Positions 53,571-64,000 of a stretch of DNA of 64,000 bases are shown here, in pieces. Position numbers and translations under genes: made by a program. The stretch spans positions 147,806,511 to 147,870,510 of the forward strand of contig OV884059.1 of the NCBI GenBank assembly GCA_930367215.1, written 5' to 3'. The notes beneath the pieces are model-generated. The model did no database searches. It was given only the letters and a program-made list of their open reading frames with translations, and had not been told where the DNA came from. This stretch comes from Pollenia angustigena. Its lineage: Eukaryota; Arthropoda; Insecta; Diptera; Polleniidae. How positions within the stretch are numbered: the stretch's first letter is position 1; every line of letters begins with the position of its first letter.

Positions 53571-54158
53571 GTGACAGCGCATAGAGAAAGGGACCAGTAA
53601 GGTAAAGGGAACAGTAAAAACCAACTACACAAAACAAGAGGTAGGGACGACCTACGCGCGTTTTCAAGGTTGACCAACAAGGTTGAGATGTGTCGCTTTC
53701 AAATGAGACCAATACCAACACGCCCAGTGATGGTACACCAAACATAGAAAACCCTTAGATCCTTTCTATTTTTCGTGTCACATATACATTTATTAATATA
53801 TTTCTTGTACTTTTCCTTCTGAATACATTTTCTTTGTAAAAACATAATTTTTTATTTAACTCTTTAATATTGAATTTTTATTATGTATGTACATAGTATT
53901 TTCGTGTAAAAAAGAATTTGGAAAAAATAAAACTTTAGTTATAACGAACTTTTTTCGTATTTCTTTAAATTTCGTTATACCAAGGTTTCACAGTGCATAT
54001 GTATAACGAATCAATAGCTATAACGACGTATTTGTCGATCCCCTCGTTAAATCGAAGTTTCACTGTATATTAAAAATCCCGGGATTCATAAAAATAAATC
54101 ACGGGATTTTTCCGGATTGATAAATCCCTTGATTTCCCGTTTGGCATCCCTAGTATGT
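53571..54158. other. Stretch with a possible pogo-like end
   Basis: CTCGTTAAATCGAAGTTTCACTG followed by TATA at about 54043-54068 resembles the right end of a pogo-like element, but the left end was not found. No gene is seen. Confidence 0.4.
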
Positions 54159-54166
54159 ACCTATTC

Positions 54167-54402
54167 CAAGGTATATTTATAGCAGGTAGTCTCGGAATGC
54201 CAGCTGGTTATTTTTTATTTGCTTGTTTTGTGATACAAACTGTCAAATGTTGTATAGTAAACAAATTTTTTGCTGTATCTTTTGTCTCTTTTCAACCCCT
54301 TTGCTGTTTGACAGTTCGTATCACAAAACAACAATAAAAAGCCCTGTTGTTTTATTGTACAATTGTTGTAATCTCGCGGCTACCTGCTATAAATATACCT
54401 TG
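54167..54402. mobile_element. 236 bp MITE with CAAGG ends and 8 bp TSD
   Basis: Perfect inverted ends CAAGGTATATTTATAGCAGG and its complement (23 bp in total), with exact ACCTATTC on both sides (54159-54166, 54403-54410). Inside, a second inverted pair (TGTGATACAAACTGTCAAA and TTTGACAGTTCGTATCACA). CA(N)(A/G)G ends with 8 bp duplications are seen in the P superfamily; hAT is an alternative. Confidence 0.85.
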
Positions 54403-54410
54403 ACCTATTC

Positions 54411-55095
54411 AATACAAAAAATTACAATAAAAGGTCAGCAATATTTGCAAATGCTCAAAATGGTTAATTTTAACAGCAGGTTCATATTTTACTCTAATGT
54501 ATGCAATTGGATCGCATCTGACTCAAATATTTTTGCGTAGGCAATCTGCGCCGTGTCTCTTAATATATTTTATTGTAAATTGGAAGCTGCATTTAATACC
54601 TCTCATTTTATTTCACCTTCAATGTTCTCATTGACTGTCAGGTTTAGCTATTTTTTAACTCAAAGTTTTAAATGTTTTGTAAATCCAGCATGTTCTGAAA
54701 ATGACAAAATTTCAAATCGCATGTTTTTAAAATCACAATTGTGGTTTAAGGGTGTTTTGGAAACCTCAAAAGTTTAAACTTGGTTTAAAATGGTGGAAAA
54801 CTATAAGCAAGAAATCTTTGATCAGCGACCACTTAACCGACGAGTTTAAAATCACAATTATGAAAAAAAAATTTTTTTCCAGAAAATCTTTCTTGTGATT
54901 TGCAGAACATGCCTGTAGGTATTATAGATTTTGTAAGTTCGTTTGATAGAAAGCATTATTGAAATACTTGTAATGTATTAACATTTTTGTTACACTTCAG
55001 GAAAATTTTTTAATAAATTATAATTAGTGCCACCGAAGATAAAAAAGCAGCTAAAATTAAAAAAATTACGCAGATCACTAACTAATGAATTCATT
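54411..55095. other. Stretch with no recognised feature
   Basis: Open frames of up to about 105 codons show no family motif. The phrase AGTTTAAACTTGGTTTAAAATGG at about 54770 is a local repeat. No gene is supported. Confidence 0.4.
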
Positions 55096-55141
55096 GGAAC
55101 TGATAGCGTGAACATTTTTTCACATGAGATTCACGATTGTT
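55096..55141 (-). mobile_element. TCACCCC MITE fragment
   Basis: GGAACTGATAGCGTGAAC...CACATGAGATTCACGATTG matches the interior of the TCACCCC family (compare 11990-12035). Both termini are absent. Confidence 0.65.
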
Positions 55142-55441
55142 TTTCTTAATATGTACATCTTCTTCAATTTTTTAATAAATCTTTAATTTCACCATCAATG
55201 TACTAAAGCTCACGTAGTTTAAACAACACCGTTGATTCGAACTCAGTTTATAAAAGGGTGTGTTAACCAGAATCGCATAAATGTATTATACCTAATATAT
55301 ATTTGTGTAAATATTACATATTTTGAGGTTTTTTCATTTATTACATAGTTTCTTACAATAACATAAGCGGTGCATGGCCTTTCTTAAATTAGGAATTAAT
55401 TATTATTACATATACATACATAGTTAAATTTTACCTTAATG

Positions 55442-55879
55442 CTAATAGCATTCATTTTGTATTGATTTTTCTAAAGCAAAATTGTAATCCTCCGTTTCAT
55501 CTACGGACATTTGTCGAGTCAACAGCGCCAAAATGCCATCAACTTGAGTCTGTGTGAGATCCGAAGTATTTTTAAAGCGTAACTGTGGTGCTAATACAAA
55601 TGGTACATCCTGAACATAGGGAACCGCAGTCTGATTCAAATTTACCGTAGTAGTTGACTTAGATCCTGCTGGTGGATATGGCATCGTGGGACATGGAGGC
55701 ATTGGTGGATACATATAAGAGGCTGGATGATGAGACGGTGGTGGACCATTGTTTGATTTTTTCTCAACAAATATAAAATCATCTGCGCCATTGTTGGGTG
55801 CTGCTGCGTCAGACGGACCTTGAATTTCTTCTTGTGGTATATCCGGGCTGGTTTTCTTTTTTAGGAAAAACGAAAGCAT
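55442..55879 (-). CDS. UMAD1: UMA-domain protein, UMAD1-like (single exon, 145 residues)
   Basis: The C-terminal DVPFVLAPQL (91-100) followed by DYNFALEKSI (131-140) is the UMA (UBAP1-MVB12-associated) domain, which in UBAP1 and MVB12 proteins contacts the ESCRT-I core. ESCRT-I sorts ubiquitinated cargo into multivesicular bodies. The N-terminus MLSFFLKKK followed by DDFIFVEKK resembles the start of UMAD1 proteins. The middle is a Pro/Tyr-rich linker (SYMYPPMPPCPTMPYPP). Length and a single UMA domain favour UMAD1 over MVB12 (no MABP domain) and UBAP1 (no SOUBA domain). The gene is head-to-head with PHF12, 1.46 kb apart. An additional 5' non-coding exon cannot be excluded. Confidence 0.8.
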   Translation of the reverse strand: MLSFFLKKKTSPDIPQEEIQGPSDAAAPNNGADDFIFVEKKSNNGPPPSHHPASYMYPPMPPCPTMPYPPAGSKSTTTVNLNQTAVPYVQDVPFVLAPQLRFKNTSDLTQTQVDGILALLTRQMSVDETEDYNFALEKSIQNECY

Positions 55880-56306
55880 TTTTTACCTTTTTGTATAAGC
55901 TAAATACTTTTTCTACTTTTTTTAAATAATTAATAATTTATCAATTGGCTGATGATGCGTCGTAATACAGTAACAAAAAAACCAAAATAATATCTACGGC
56001 AGAGATGGAAAATAGCTTTTCTTATTCTGTAGCAGCCAAAGTATATTTATACCATGGTGAAATAAACAGGTGGCAGCACTACGCCAGATGACGATCTTTT
56101 GCTCTTGCATTCTTTGTCTAGGTTTATGTCAAAGTTTTGTTTATGTTTACAAAAAGTCCACGTTTTGTGCTGTGATTATTGTATTTTATTGAAGTTTTTG
56201 ATAATTTTAAATTTAAATAAATAAGATATTGACCATAATTAAATAAAAATTGGATAACAATTTATTTATTTCATCCCGTTCAGCGGCACGCTTTGATTTT
56301 TGTTAA
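55880..56306. other. UMAD1-like gene 5' flank
   Basis: No core promoter motif could be assigned. TATATTTATACCATGG near 56041 resembles a decayed MITE end of the 54167 type. Confidence 0.35.
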
Positions 56307-56472
56307 AATTAGTTTTGAAGTCGTTTAAAAACGAAAGCATGTCGTTAAAATACAAAGACATGTCGTCTCACTGCAAACACTTTTTAACAATGACATGGTC
56401 CATGCTTGCATTACATCGGACCAGTCCATGGAGTAGTCCATTTTATCAAAATGGATCAGGTGGTCCAATTTT
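56307..56472. mobile_element. TA-type MITE, internal fragment
   Basis: The sequence TTAGTTTTGAAGTCGTTT...GGTGGTCCAATTTT matches the interior of the 374 bp family; both CCCTGCAAATAA ends are lost. The open frame across it is a shadow. Confidence 0.85.
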
Positions 56473-56757
56473 CATTATTATGAAATACACATGTATGTGT
56501 TTGCCTATCTTTGGAGTAGACCTAGGGTTATATGCAAGTGGGAGAGAGAATTTAAAAGGGGTACACAAACAAGTGTACTCCAAGCTTGCCAGCATAGCAC
56601 TTTTAGTGTTAGATTTAGCACATTTTTTCTGAATTAACACTAAGAATTTCGAAAAAAATGCTAAGTGTACAATTAAAGTTACTTCTTCTCAACACTCATT
56701 TCTTAAATATATATAACTTGATATACAAACGACAAAGTTTTTACATTTTTCATACAT

Positions 56758-56954
56758 CAAGGCGAATTGACTAGAAGGTGAGGTCAACTCTACAACTACA
56801 ATGCTGCTGTGGTCGGGTTGTCAAAAATATTGCTAGTAAAAAAAAGAGGTTTGTTTACATAAAAAACTAGTTTGTATACAAACTTTGACAAGTCGACCAC
56901 AGAAAAAAAACACCACATGTTGACTTGACCCCACCTTCTAGTCAATTCGCCTTG
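56758..56954. mobile_element. 197 bp MITE (CAAGGCGAATT ends)
   Basis: Inverted ends CAAGGCGAATTGACTAGAAG and its complement (23 bp in total). CATACAT lies directly on the left (56751-56757) and, after an extra TA, on the right (56957-56963). A second family member is at 61447-61651. Confidence 0.8.
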
Positions 56955-57337
56955 TACATACATATTTACTTTTTCATATAATTGATTTTTCCGTTTTTAA
57001 ATTTTCAACCGGAATCAACCCCGCATTAGCAGCACAACGCCAAACATGCAAACTTAAAGGCGAAACCAACAAAGTGCGAAAAAATAGAACTATTGCACAA
57101 TGATATCCATTCCTGATCTGGGATGTGTTGGAAAAAGTATGTTCAGTACGTGCCTTTAGACCAAAAAATACAACCGCTCATGTGTTGGTACTTTTTGTTA
57201 AAATTTAGACAATTTTAGTAGTAGATGAATGTCAAACATTTAATTTACCAACGAAAGCGGAGAGGTCCTCCATAATATTTATTTTAATTTGAATCCAAAG
57301 AATTCTTAGACAATTGATAGTTTTAAGTAGTTTCAAT

Positions 57338-60300
57338 ATGTCTAAAACTGATTCAACTCCGATGGAAGATTTGCCAATTATGGAGGTTAGTTTTAAAACA
57401 CAAAAACAACTCGTAAGAGAAAGCCTGTCCAATTAGAATATTTATTGCTGTATACTATACATAAAGTGGGAAATATTTTGTAATACAGCTTCTACTTCTA
57501 TAAAGGAGATTTGTTATAATAAAACATTGTTTTGTATACACATTAATACATTTTTTTATAGCAAATACAAAATCTTATAAAACCTCCGCCTAATGAAGAG
57601 GAAAAGTTAGGTATACGTCCTGCCGTGGTAAAGCATCCATATTATAAACGACCTGGTCGTGGTCATAACCATGATTTGTGTGATGCCTGTGAAGAAGGTG
57701 GCGATTTACTTTGTTGTGATCGTTGTCCCTCAAGTTTTCATTTGCAATGTCAGTAAGTAGAAGTTTAAGCATTAATTTAAATTCTTACTAGAATTTTTTA
57801 AGCTGACGTACATACATAACCTTATAATTGTTTAAGTGATCCTCCTCTGACTGAAGAAGATATACCAAGTGGCCAATGGCTGTGTCACAATTGTCGAATG
57901 ACCTTGAAAACGGCACCGTCTTCCTCAAAATCCAGTTCAGTTGAACGTACTTCCTCAGCATCGGCCGTGGTCAGCTCACGACCTAATACACCTTCCGCGG
58001 GTGGTGATTTAGAGTCAATACCTTTAAAAATTCGTCATTTGCGCAAGCGTAGCAGCAGCAGAGCATCGATCTGTAGTGAATTAAGCAGTACAGAAAAATA
58101 TCTTTCTAAATTGCCAGTGGGAATACAGCGTGCTTTAGATCCTAATAAGAAACCAACACCTTTGGATGAGTTGATAAAAGCGGCAAGTATTTTAAATCCA
58201 AAACAATTTGAGCTGCCTAGAGAATTGGAAATACATACACAATTTCCAGGCAATGATAAAAGTAAGTATACTTATTAAGGTAGAGATAAACTGATATGTA
58301 TTCAAAATTTTCTTTTAAGTTGAGCCAATACGAACGAATGTCAATGGAAGTCATAAAAAACCAAATTATCGCCGCAATTCTAAGCCCTATGAATTGGATA
58401 CCCAAGGTTTGGTTCCATTGCCAGCAAAAACTTGTTTCTATTGCCACCGTTCTTGTAAAAAAGCTCCTTTAGTGGCTTGTGATTATTGCCCACTTTATTT
58501 CCATCAGGACTGTTTGAATCCTCCTATGACAGCCTTACCAACTGGTTTGTGGATGTGTCCAAATCATGTAGAAAATTTCATAGTAAGTTGATTTAAGTAT
58601 TAAAAACCCGGATATTTTTTCGATGCAAAATTTAATTTTAGGATGAAAACCTGTTGACAAGCATCTCAGCTACCGAAAGAGTACGTTTGTGGGATAAATT
58701 TGCCCAGCCCTTTGACCATGAAGCCGTGAAAATGGACTTTTTTCGTCGGATACACATGAAAAATCCACCTTTTCGTATTAAGGTACCAGTTAAGACAAGA
58801 GAAACTATTGAAATACCTCCAATGGTTAAATATCACTATGAAAATCCACCACCTCTTTTGCCCTCCCTAAGAGAAACTTTACGTTACGATATTGTTAAAC
58901 GTCGGAAATGTTTATCGAGTGCCCCAGAAATAATATCTAAAGAAAGTGTAGCTGAATCTTTAGTTAAAGACTTGGAAGCGTTAAAAACAGCAAAAGCAAA
59001 ATTGAGAGAAATACAAAAAGAATTGGGGCATGTTGAGGAATTAAGTAGCAGTGAAAACGAAGAGGAAGAAACTGATCAAATTGAAGAAAATGTTGATAAA
59101 GCTTCCAAAGAACAAGTAGCAAAAGAGGTAGAAGATTTAAAATGCAAAGAAAAGCCTGTAACGCAAAAACCTGCACCAAGAATTAAGCGTACAAAGCAAA
59201 ACAGCTTAGCAGGTCCAGAAATTCAGGTGAAAACGGAGGAAGAATTTTCCACAAAAGAGGATAAAGACGAAAAATCCGTACTAATCTCTAATAATAAAAT
59301 TACAACTCAAAATGATCAGAGTGCTGATGAATCGGATGATGAAGTAAAATACGATCCACAAATTGATGCCGAATTGCAGTATTTAGATGTTGATCTTATT
59401 AAGAAATTAGCCTATCAACGCTTGCAGCAATTGATACAGGACCATCCAGAAATTGTTGTGCAATATCAAAATCGTACGGCTACTAAGCGTATCAGAAAAT
59501 TAGCCGAACAACCTGAACAACAGGCGGAACAACAAGGAAATCAGTCCATAATACCATCACAAATTTTATCGCCTACCGATGTAAAACGTCTCTGTATAAT
59601 GTTTACTGGTGAAACATCCTCAATTTTGGCTGAACCTAGTTTGGTTAACGATAACGATTTACCCCAACTACATCCAGCCTTGGCAACAGCGGCTGCTATT
59701 GTAGCTGCCGATGAAGAAGAGCAAAAATATATGCCACACTGTCGCACCGATCAGGATAAAGCCTATGAAATTGCAACTCGCTTAGAACTGAAATTGCTGA
59801 GACGCAAGATACGTGCTAGAGCTGTGCTTACACCACTAGGAGATATTTTGGAAGATAATCGGTGGTTTAGTAACGTTGAACTACACAATTCATTCTTTAT
59901 GCGTTATCGCAGCTTAAATATTGGCTATGGTGATTCCAATGCGGGCGTTGACGTCAACTTATCATTAATTGGCTATTGTCGCCGAATTTCTTCGAAACAT
60001 GCTACAATTTTCTATGATGATTTTACAAAAACCTATGAATTAATTAATTATTCGGAACATGGCACTGAAGTAAATGGTCAGTTGTATTCGTGTGATTTTA
60101 CAGAACGAGAGCCAACGCCAGCTAAGAAATTGAAAAACGAAGATATTGAATTGCAAAAGAAAGTGCAGGCAATACTAGATAAAAGGCGGGGTATACAGCG
60201 TCATTATTTTGTAATTAATAATAGTACAAGGTTTGTAAAAAAAATAAAATTTATACAAAAAAAAAAAAAAAAAAAAAAATGTAATTAAAAACTATTGCAG

Positions 60301-60475
60301 AATGGCTCCACCACCAAAACCTCATTGCAAATGTTCTCCTTATGATGATTCGCCTATGATAAATGGAGCCTGGGAGGGAACCGCCATATTACAACATGGG
60401 TCTCTTTTACGTTTTGGTTGCTTAGCGTTTGTATTCTCTATCCCTAAACTCGAAGCATGTAACGGTCAAGGTTAA
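57338..60475 (+). CDS. PHF12: PHF12/Pf1-like PHD-finger corepressor: join(57338..57385, 57562..57752, 57837..58261, 58320..58582, 58642..60230, 60301..60475)
   Basis: The six exons sum to 2691 nt, in frame throughout, for 896 residues; all introns are GT-AG. PHD1 spans residues 56-99 (C56, C59, C68, C71, H76, C79, C96, C99). PHD2 spans 260-304 (C260, C263, C275, C278, H283, C286, C301, H304). Between them is a Ser-rich linker. After PHD2, [12 protein letters not shown] and an acidic coiled-coil region (about 440-460) precede an FHA domain near 728-790 ([22 protein letters not shown]). PHF12 links the Sin3-HDAC complex and MRG15 to chromatin and represses transcription; the PHD1-PHD2-FHA order is diagnostic. 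The start [17 protein letters not shown] has an upstream ATG-free stretch. Intron 5 is only 70 nt, with a weak GTTTGT donor and a 22-A run. No upstream exon was seen. Confidence 0.92.
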
Positions 60476-60896
60476 AGTATTAGGAAATCATTTTAACTTT
60501 CAAGTACAACAAAATGGATGTTTTTACAATAAGTCAATTTAAATTGAATTTCAATTTGTTTATTTTGAAAAAAATATACATAAATACATACGTTTTTTTT
60601 TTTATAAATTTTGATGTTGTAAACCAAAAATGTATAAAAAAATTCAGTTTAAATTGCGCTAATACTTTTACGGCCAATTTCAAAATGTTCAGTTAACACT
60701 AACTATTACTTTAATTTCCAGTTAACAATTTGTTTTTGACAGTTTGATATTTAATTATAACTGAACTGAAATGGTTTTTTTAACTTCAGTTTTTACTTAA
60801 AGCAAAATTCGTTTACCTTTTACCTTTACTTATTTTTTTTAAATTTTTTTTTATATGTATGTATGTACATACATATTTACAAAAACATTATGAACA

Positions 60897-60906
60897 ATAA
60901 ATAAAA
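60897..60906 (+). terminator. Candidate polyadenylation signal of PHF12
   Basis: Overlapping AATAAATAAA lies about 420 nt after the stop codon. Shorter 3' ends are possible; the choice is inferred from the hexamer alone. Confidence 0.45.
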
Positions 60907-61065
60907 AGTTGTATATAATGTTTTTGTTTTATATACATAAATATATATAAAAAATAATTTAAAATTATAAATAAGGCTATGGTTTTCAAATTGCAAAGAA
61001 ATAAAATGTAGCAATTCGTGCTCAATTCAAAAGTTTTAAGCTAGAATTTATTATGTTACTAATAG

Positions 61066-61318
61066 GGATGTGCCATTAATCGATTAAAAAATCTTTTTTT
61101 AAAAAATTATTTGATTAATCAAAAATTTGATAATGCAATTCTTGATAAGCCGAGTAATTTTTATTTTGATTAATCAATAACACGATTAATCAATTAATGA
61201 GAAAATTGAATAATTGGAATCATTTTTTCACATAATTAATAATATATAATTATCATTGTGTGGAATATGGCCCCACCTTACATCAGATTCTAATGGCATT
61301 TTGATTAATCGCACATCC
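61066..61318. mobile_element. MITE-like repeat with ATCGATTAATC text
   Basis: GGGATGTGCCATTAATCGAT at the left and TTGATTAATCGCACATCC at the right are inverted ends. TTACTAAT lies just left (about 61055) and again to the right (61322-61329), offset by a few bases. The interior is dominated by GATTAATCAA phrases. Confidence 0.6.
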
Positions 61319-61446
61319 ATAATTACTAATGTTACGAATGTATATTCAAATACACACATGTAAAGAATATGTACAATTCTTACATAGTTATAAAATTGTA
61401 ACAAATATAAATTTAACTTATGTTTAAAAATAAAATAACTGTTTTC

Positions 61447-61651
61447 CAAAGCGAATTACCTACAGGTGGTATCGAAACGGCATCTGATTTTGACAGTTCG
61501 AGCTTATTTGTTTTGATTTGTTAGTGTTTTGCTAAGAATGTTTGACATTTCGAGCTATAAGCACTAACAATGCAATGCAAAAAACCCTATGTTGTTTCCG
61601 TTAGTTTGGATTGTTGTAGTTCCGACACCACCTGCAGTTTAATTCGCCTTG
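61447..61651. mobile_element. 205 bp MITE (CAAAGCGAATT/AATTCGCCTTG ends)
   Basis: The ends share CAA(A/G)GCGAATT with 56758-56954, extended by CTRCAGGTGGTRTCG. TGTTTTC lies directly left (61440-61446) and, after an extra TA, right (61654-61660). Confidence 0.8.
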
Positions 61652-62612
61652 TATGTTTTCTTATTGAAGTTTGTATTATGGACCTGCACAAATCAACTTG
61701 AAAATCAAAAACACTTGAACTTTCAAATTACTGCACACAACATACATACTAGGGTAATCATTTAATCGGGCTTTGGCTTTAATCGGTTAATCGCTCGATT
61801 AATTAATCGAGGTTTTGGTTTAATCGGTTAATAATCGGTTTATTTTGTTTTTGATCGGTTAACCGATTAATAAATCTTTTTTTAAAAATTAAGTAATTTC
61901 AATAAATAAAAATTAAAAATTATTTATTAATTTCAGTTTATTAGTAAAAAAACAAAAACATAACAATTTTTTAACTAAAACGAGCAAACAAAAAAATAAT
62001 TCATAAATTTGTAATACATATATTTTAATTAATACATACGTATTCAGACCAATAGTGAATACAAATTCCTCAGTAGTTTTTTCCCTTTTCCCATTTTTAC
62101 AATTGAATTTACATAGGAAATTCAATATTCATAATTGGACTGTTAATGTATTTATTTAAAAATCAACTGTTAGATCATTTTAAAAATTGTTTCAAAAGTT
62201 AAGGAGATCTTATAATATAAAATGTTCAGGATTTAAGGGATTCTTTACTTTAGTTTTGATAAATCTTTACTTAGAAAAAATTCTTTTACTTATCGAAGAT
62301 GTAGGAGAAATCGAAAGCAGCCCATAATACAGAATATTTAATTTCTCAGTCCTTTTTTTGGATTTCTCTAAATATATAAAATCTTCCATTATGCCATTAA
62401 AGTCCTGTTTTAATTTTTTTTTATTTTTAATACTTCTAATTGTTTCGGTTAATTCTGTTGTTAATACTACAGCGTCGCACAATGCAAATCATTGGGTACG
62501 GTTATAAGACGTAGCTGTTGACCTCAACTGCTACAAAACAGTGTCGAAAATATACATTATGTATATACTGTTCTTTAGTGTTCGATACGGTAGCAATTTG
62601 GAAAACAAGCTA
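61652..62612. other. Repeat-rich flank
   Basis: 61752-61880 is a minisatellite-like stretch of TTAATCGGTTAATCG phrases. 62046-62138 is a diverged relative of the palindromic MITE at 12149-12275 (TTTTTTCCCTTTTCCCATTT shared). Open frames here show no family motif. Confidence 0.5.
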
Positions 62613-62985
62613 CCCTGCAAATAAAATTGGACCACCTGATCCATTTTGATAAAATGGACTACTCCATGGGCTGGTCCGATGTAATGCAAGCATGGACCAT
62701 GTCATTGTTAAAAAGTGTTTGTAGTGAGACGACATGTCTTCGTTTTTTAACGACATGCTTTCGTTTTTAAACGACTTAAAAACTAATCCTCTTGAGTATA
62801 AAATGGAGTAGTTTTAAAACTACTCCTTAGTGGTCCAAAGGTGGGTTATATGGTCCTCCCCTAGGACATCGTAATGTTAAAAAGACCATGTTTTTCGATA
62901 CGTTTGGGTAACTTTTGGACTAGTTCTGGTCCCCTGTGGGCTACTCTTTACACTCGTGTTTGGACTGGTCCTATTATTTGCAGGG
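62613..62985. mobile_element. TA-type MITE, third full copy (373 bp)
   Basis: CCCTGCAAATAA/TTATTTGCAGGG ends, with TA on the left and ATA on the right. The interior matches 15903-16276 closely. Confidence 0.9.
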
Positions 62986-63026
62986 ATACCATAAAAAACA
63001 ACGTGTCTTTGTTTGTGGCTCGTACA

Positions 63027-63510
63027 CAGGGTTGTTAGGTTTTTTTCTTAAAAAATCGTCAAAAATTTTAACAAAATTCGTCATACATACACATGTTTAA
63101 CATAAAGAACTTGCAAAAATATAAACAAAAAATACATTTTAAAACATTGCTTAGCACTTTTACATAATTTTTCCATACAATATTTTTTCTGTAATATATT
63201 TTTTTTCTTTAAACGCAAAAAAGTTCTACCTTGTAAACAATAAAAAATCCTCAATCGTCATTTTACTGTATTTTCTCAAAAAAGTAGTCACAACGTCGAA
63301 AAATCGTTACATCTTACTCCCCGTCTACAACTGACATGATTTGCTGTTATAACATGATGTTATAAAAGCGTTGTTAAAACATTTGCATTAACAACCGTGT
63401 TATAACATGAGAAAACCTCTAACATGATGAGTCTATACTTAACACTAACATAATTTTAGTGTTAATGTTAAGCATTTCATGTCAGTTGTAGACTTCATGT
63501 AACAACCCTG
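63027..63510. mobile_element. hAT-like MITE with 8 bp TSD and a nested palindrome
   Basis: The ends are CAGGGTTGTTA and TAACAACCCTG, with exact CTCGTACA on both sides (63019-63026, 63511-63518). Within it, 63323-63493 is a second element bounded by GTCTACAACTGACATGA and its complement. Confidence 0.9.
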
Positions 63511-63518
63511 CTCGTACA

Positions 63519-64000
63519 CAATAAAAAAAATACTAATCGAACTCAATCAGGTATGTGCTGGAAAACGATTTTGAAATCCATAATACCGTTTTCAGTATTT
63601 TTTGAAATTGATTTTTAATACATTCCTCTTTAATGCTGCCTAAGACAATTATTCGGAAATGGATTTAAAAATCTGTCGAAATTCTTCACATCTGCTAAAA
63701 CGATCGTTTTAAAATCGATCGATTTCCATCACATACCTAAATATGATGAGAATACATATTTCATTGCGTTTACGAACTATTCGCTTGTTTTTGCTATTTG
63801 CATTCCCATTCTCCTAAATGTATGCGAATATTAAAAGAGAATATCTAATGAATGAAATTTCTACATAGAAATTAATTTTGTACCGGGGAAAAAACCATCA
63901 AACCTTTTAAACTTAGAGAAATGAAATCATACAATTTCGAATTAAAAAAAAATAATTTCATGAAAACTTTTAAGGATATAGAAGGATATATTTGTAAAAG
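63519..64000. other. Repeat-derived end of window
   Basis: 63600-63740 shares text with 44145-44235 (CGTTTTAAAATCGATCGATTT; TTCCATCACATACCT). No gene is seen. Confidence 0.5.

Noticed and set aside
53563..53680. N-terminal extension of the LINE copy 6 frame (MLVNLENARRSS...)
   Set aside because: Not LINE-like; it is adjacent sequence fused by chance to the RT frame.
54155..54540. Open frames of 60 and 105 codons
   Set aside because: Mostly within the CAAGG MITE and its flank; no family signature.

Overview
The window is AT-rich insect DNA, most likely from a calyptrate or related higher fly. This is inferred from the BubR1, UMA-domain and PHF12-type genes, from short GT-AG introns, and from repeat types typical of Diptera (Copia with an initiator-tRNA primer site, LOA-clade elements, AT-rich MITEs). 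Only three host genes are visible and all lie in the right part. BubR1 (minus strand) has two N-terminal exons at 51854-52174 and 40177-40563, separated by an 11.3 kb intron full of transposons; its remaining exons are not in the window. A UMAD1-like UMA-domain gene (minus, 55442-55879) has a single exon. A PHF12/Pf1-like gene (plus, six coding exons, 57338-60475, 896 residues) carries two PHD fingers and an FHA domain.

Almost everything else is transposon debris, much of it nested. From the left: a LOA-clade non-LTR element with RNase H (1-3614, broken); a hAT transposase scrap; a Copia 5' LTR, primer-binding site and gag fragment (4291-4905); a 4.7 kb array of about 585 bp tRNA-like (SINE-like) units arranged head to head and flanked by a 15-16 bp direct repeat (5860-10520); then a family of CR1/L2-group LINEs represented by at least six copies. 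These are copy 1 (minus, 12042-17158), copy 2 (minus, 17640-20828 plus 24801-24970), copy 3 (plus, 20829-24800, with an uninterrupted 930-residue EN-RT ORF), copy 4 (plus, about 30.5-33.8 kb), copy 5 (plus, about 41.5-45.26 kb) and copy 6 (minus, 53003-53570).

The LINEs serve as landing sites for small DNA transposons. Target-site duplications can be read directly for many of them: 8 bp for hAT-like elements (15602-16700, 18729-18932, 42285-43226, 43669-44461, 63027-63510), 8 bp for a CAAGG-ended element (54167-54402), TA for Tc1/mariner-like and pogo-like elements (15903-16276, 17996-18628, 34096-36604), and TAA/TTA/TAT for PIF/Harbinger-like elements (31514-31652, 38620-38702, 45361-45579). 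Several elements sit inside others, and the order of insertion can be read. The deepest stack, at 33.8-37.3 kb, is LINE > hAT-like > Tc1-like > SINE-like array. Paralogous copies provide empty sites that confirm some insertions.

Nothing prokaryotic, viral or CRISPR-like was found. The most unusual material is the pair of multi-unit, head-to-head tRNA-like arrays, each bounded by a 15-16 bp direct repeat. The intact LINE ORF, the reciprocal empty sites and a conserved 3'-terminal hairpin in the LINE family are the next most interesting.
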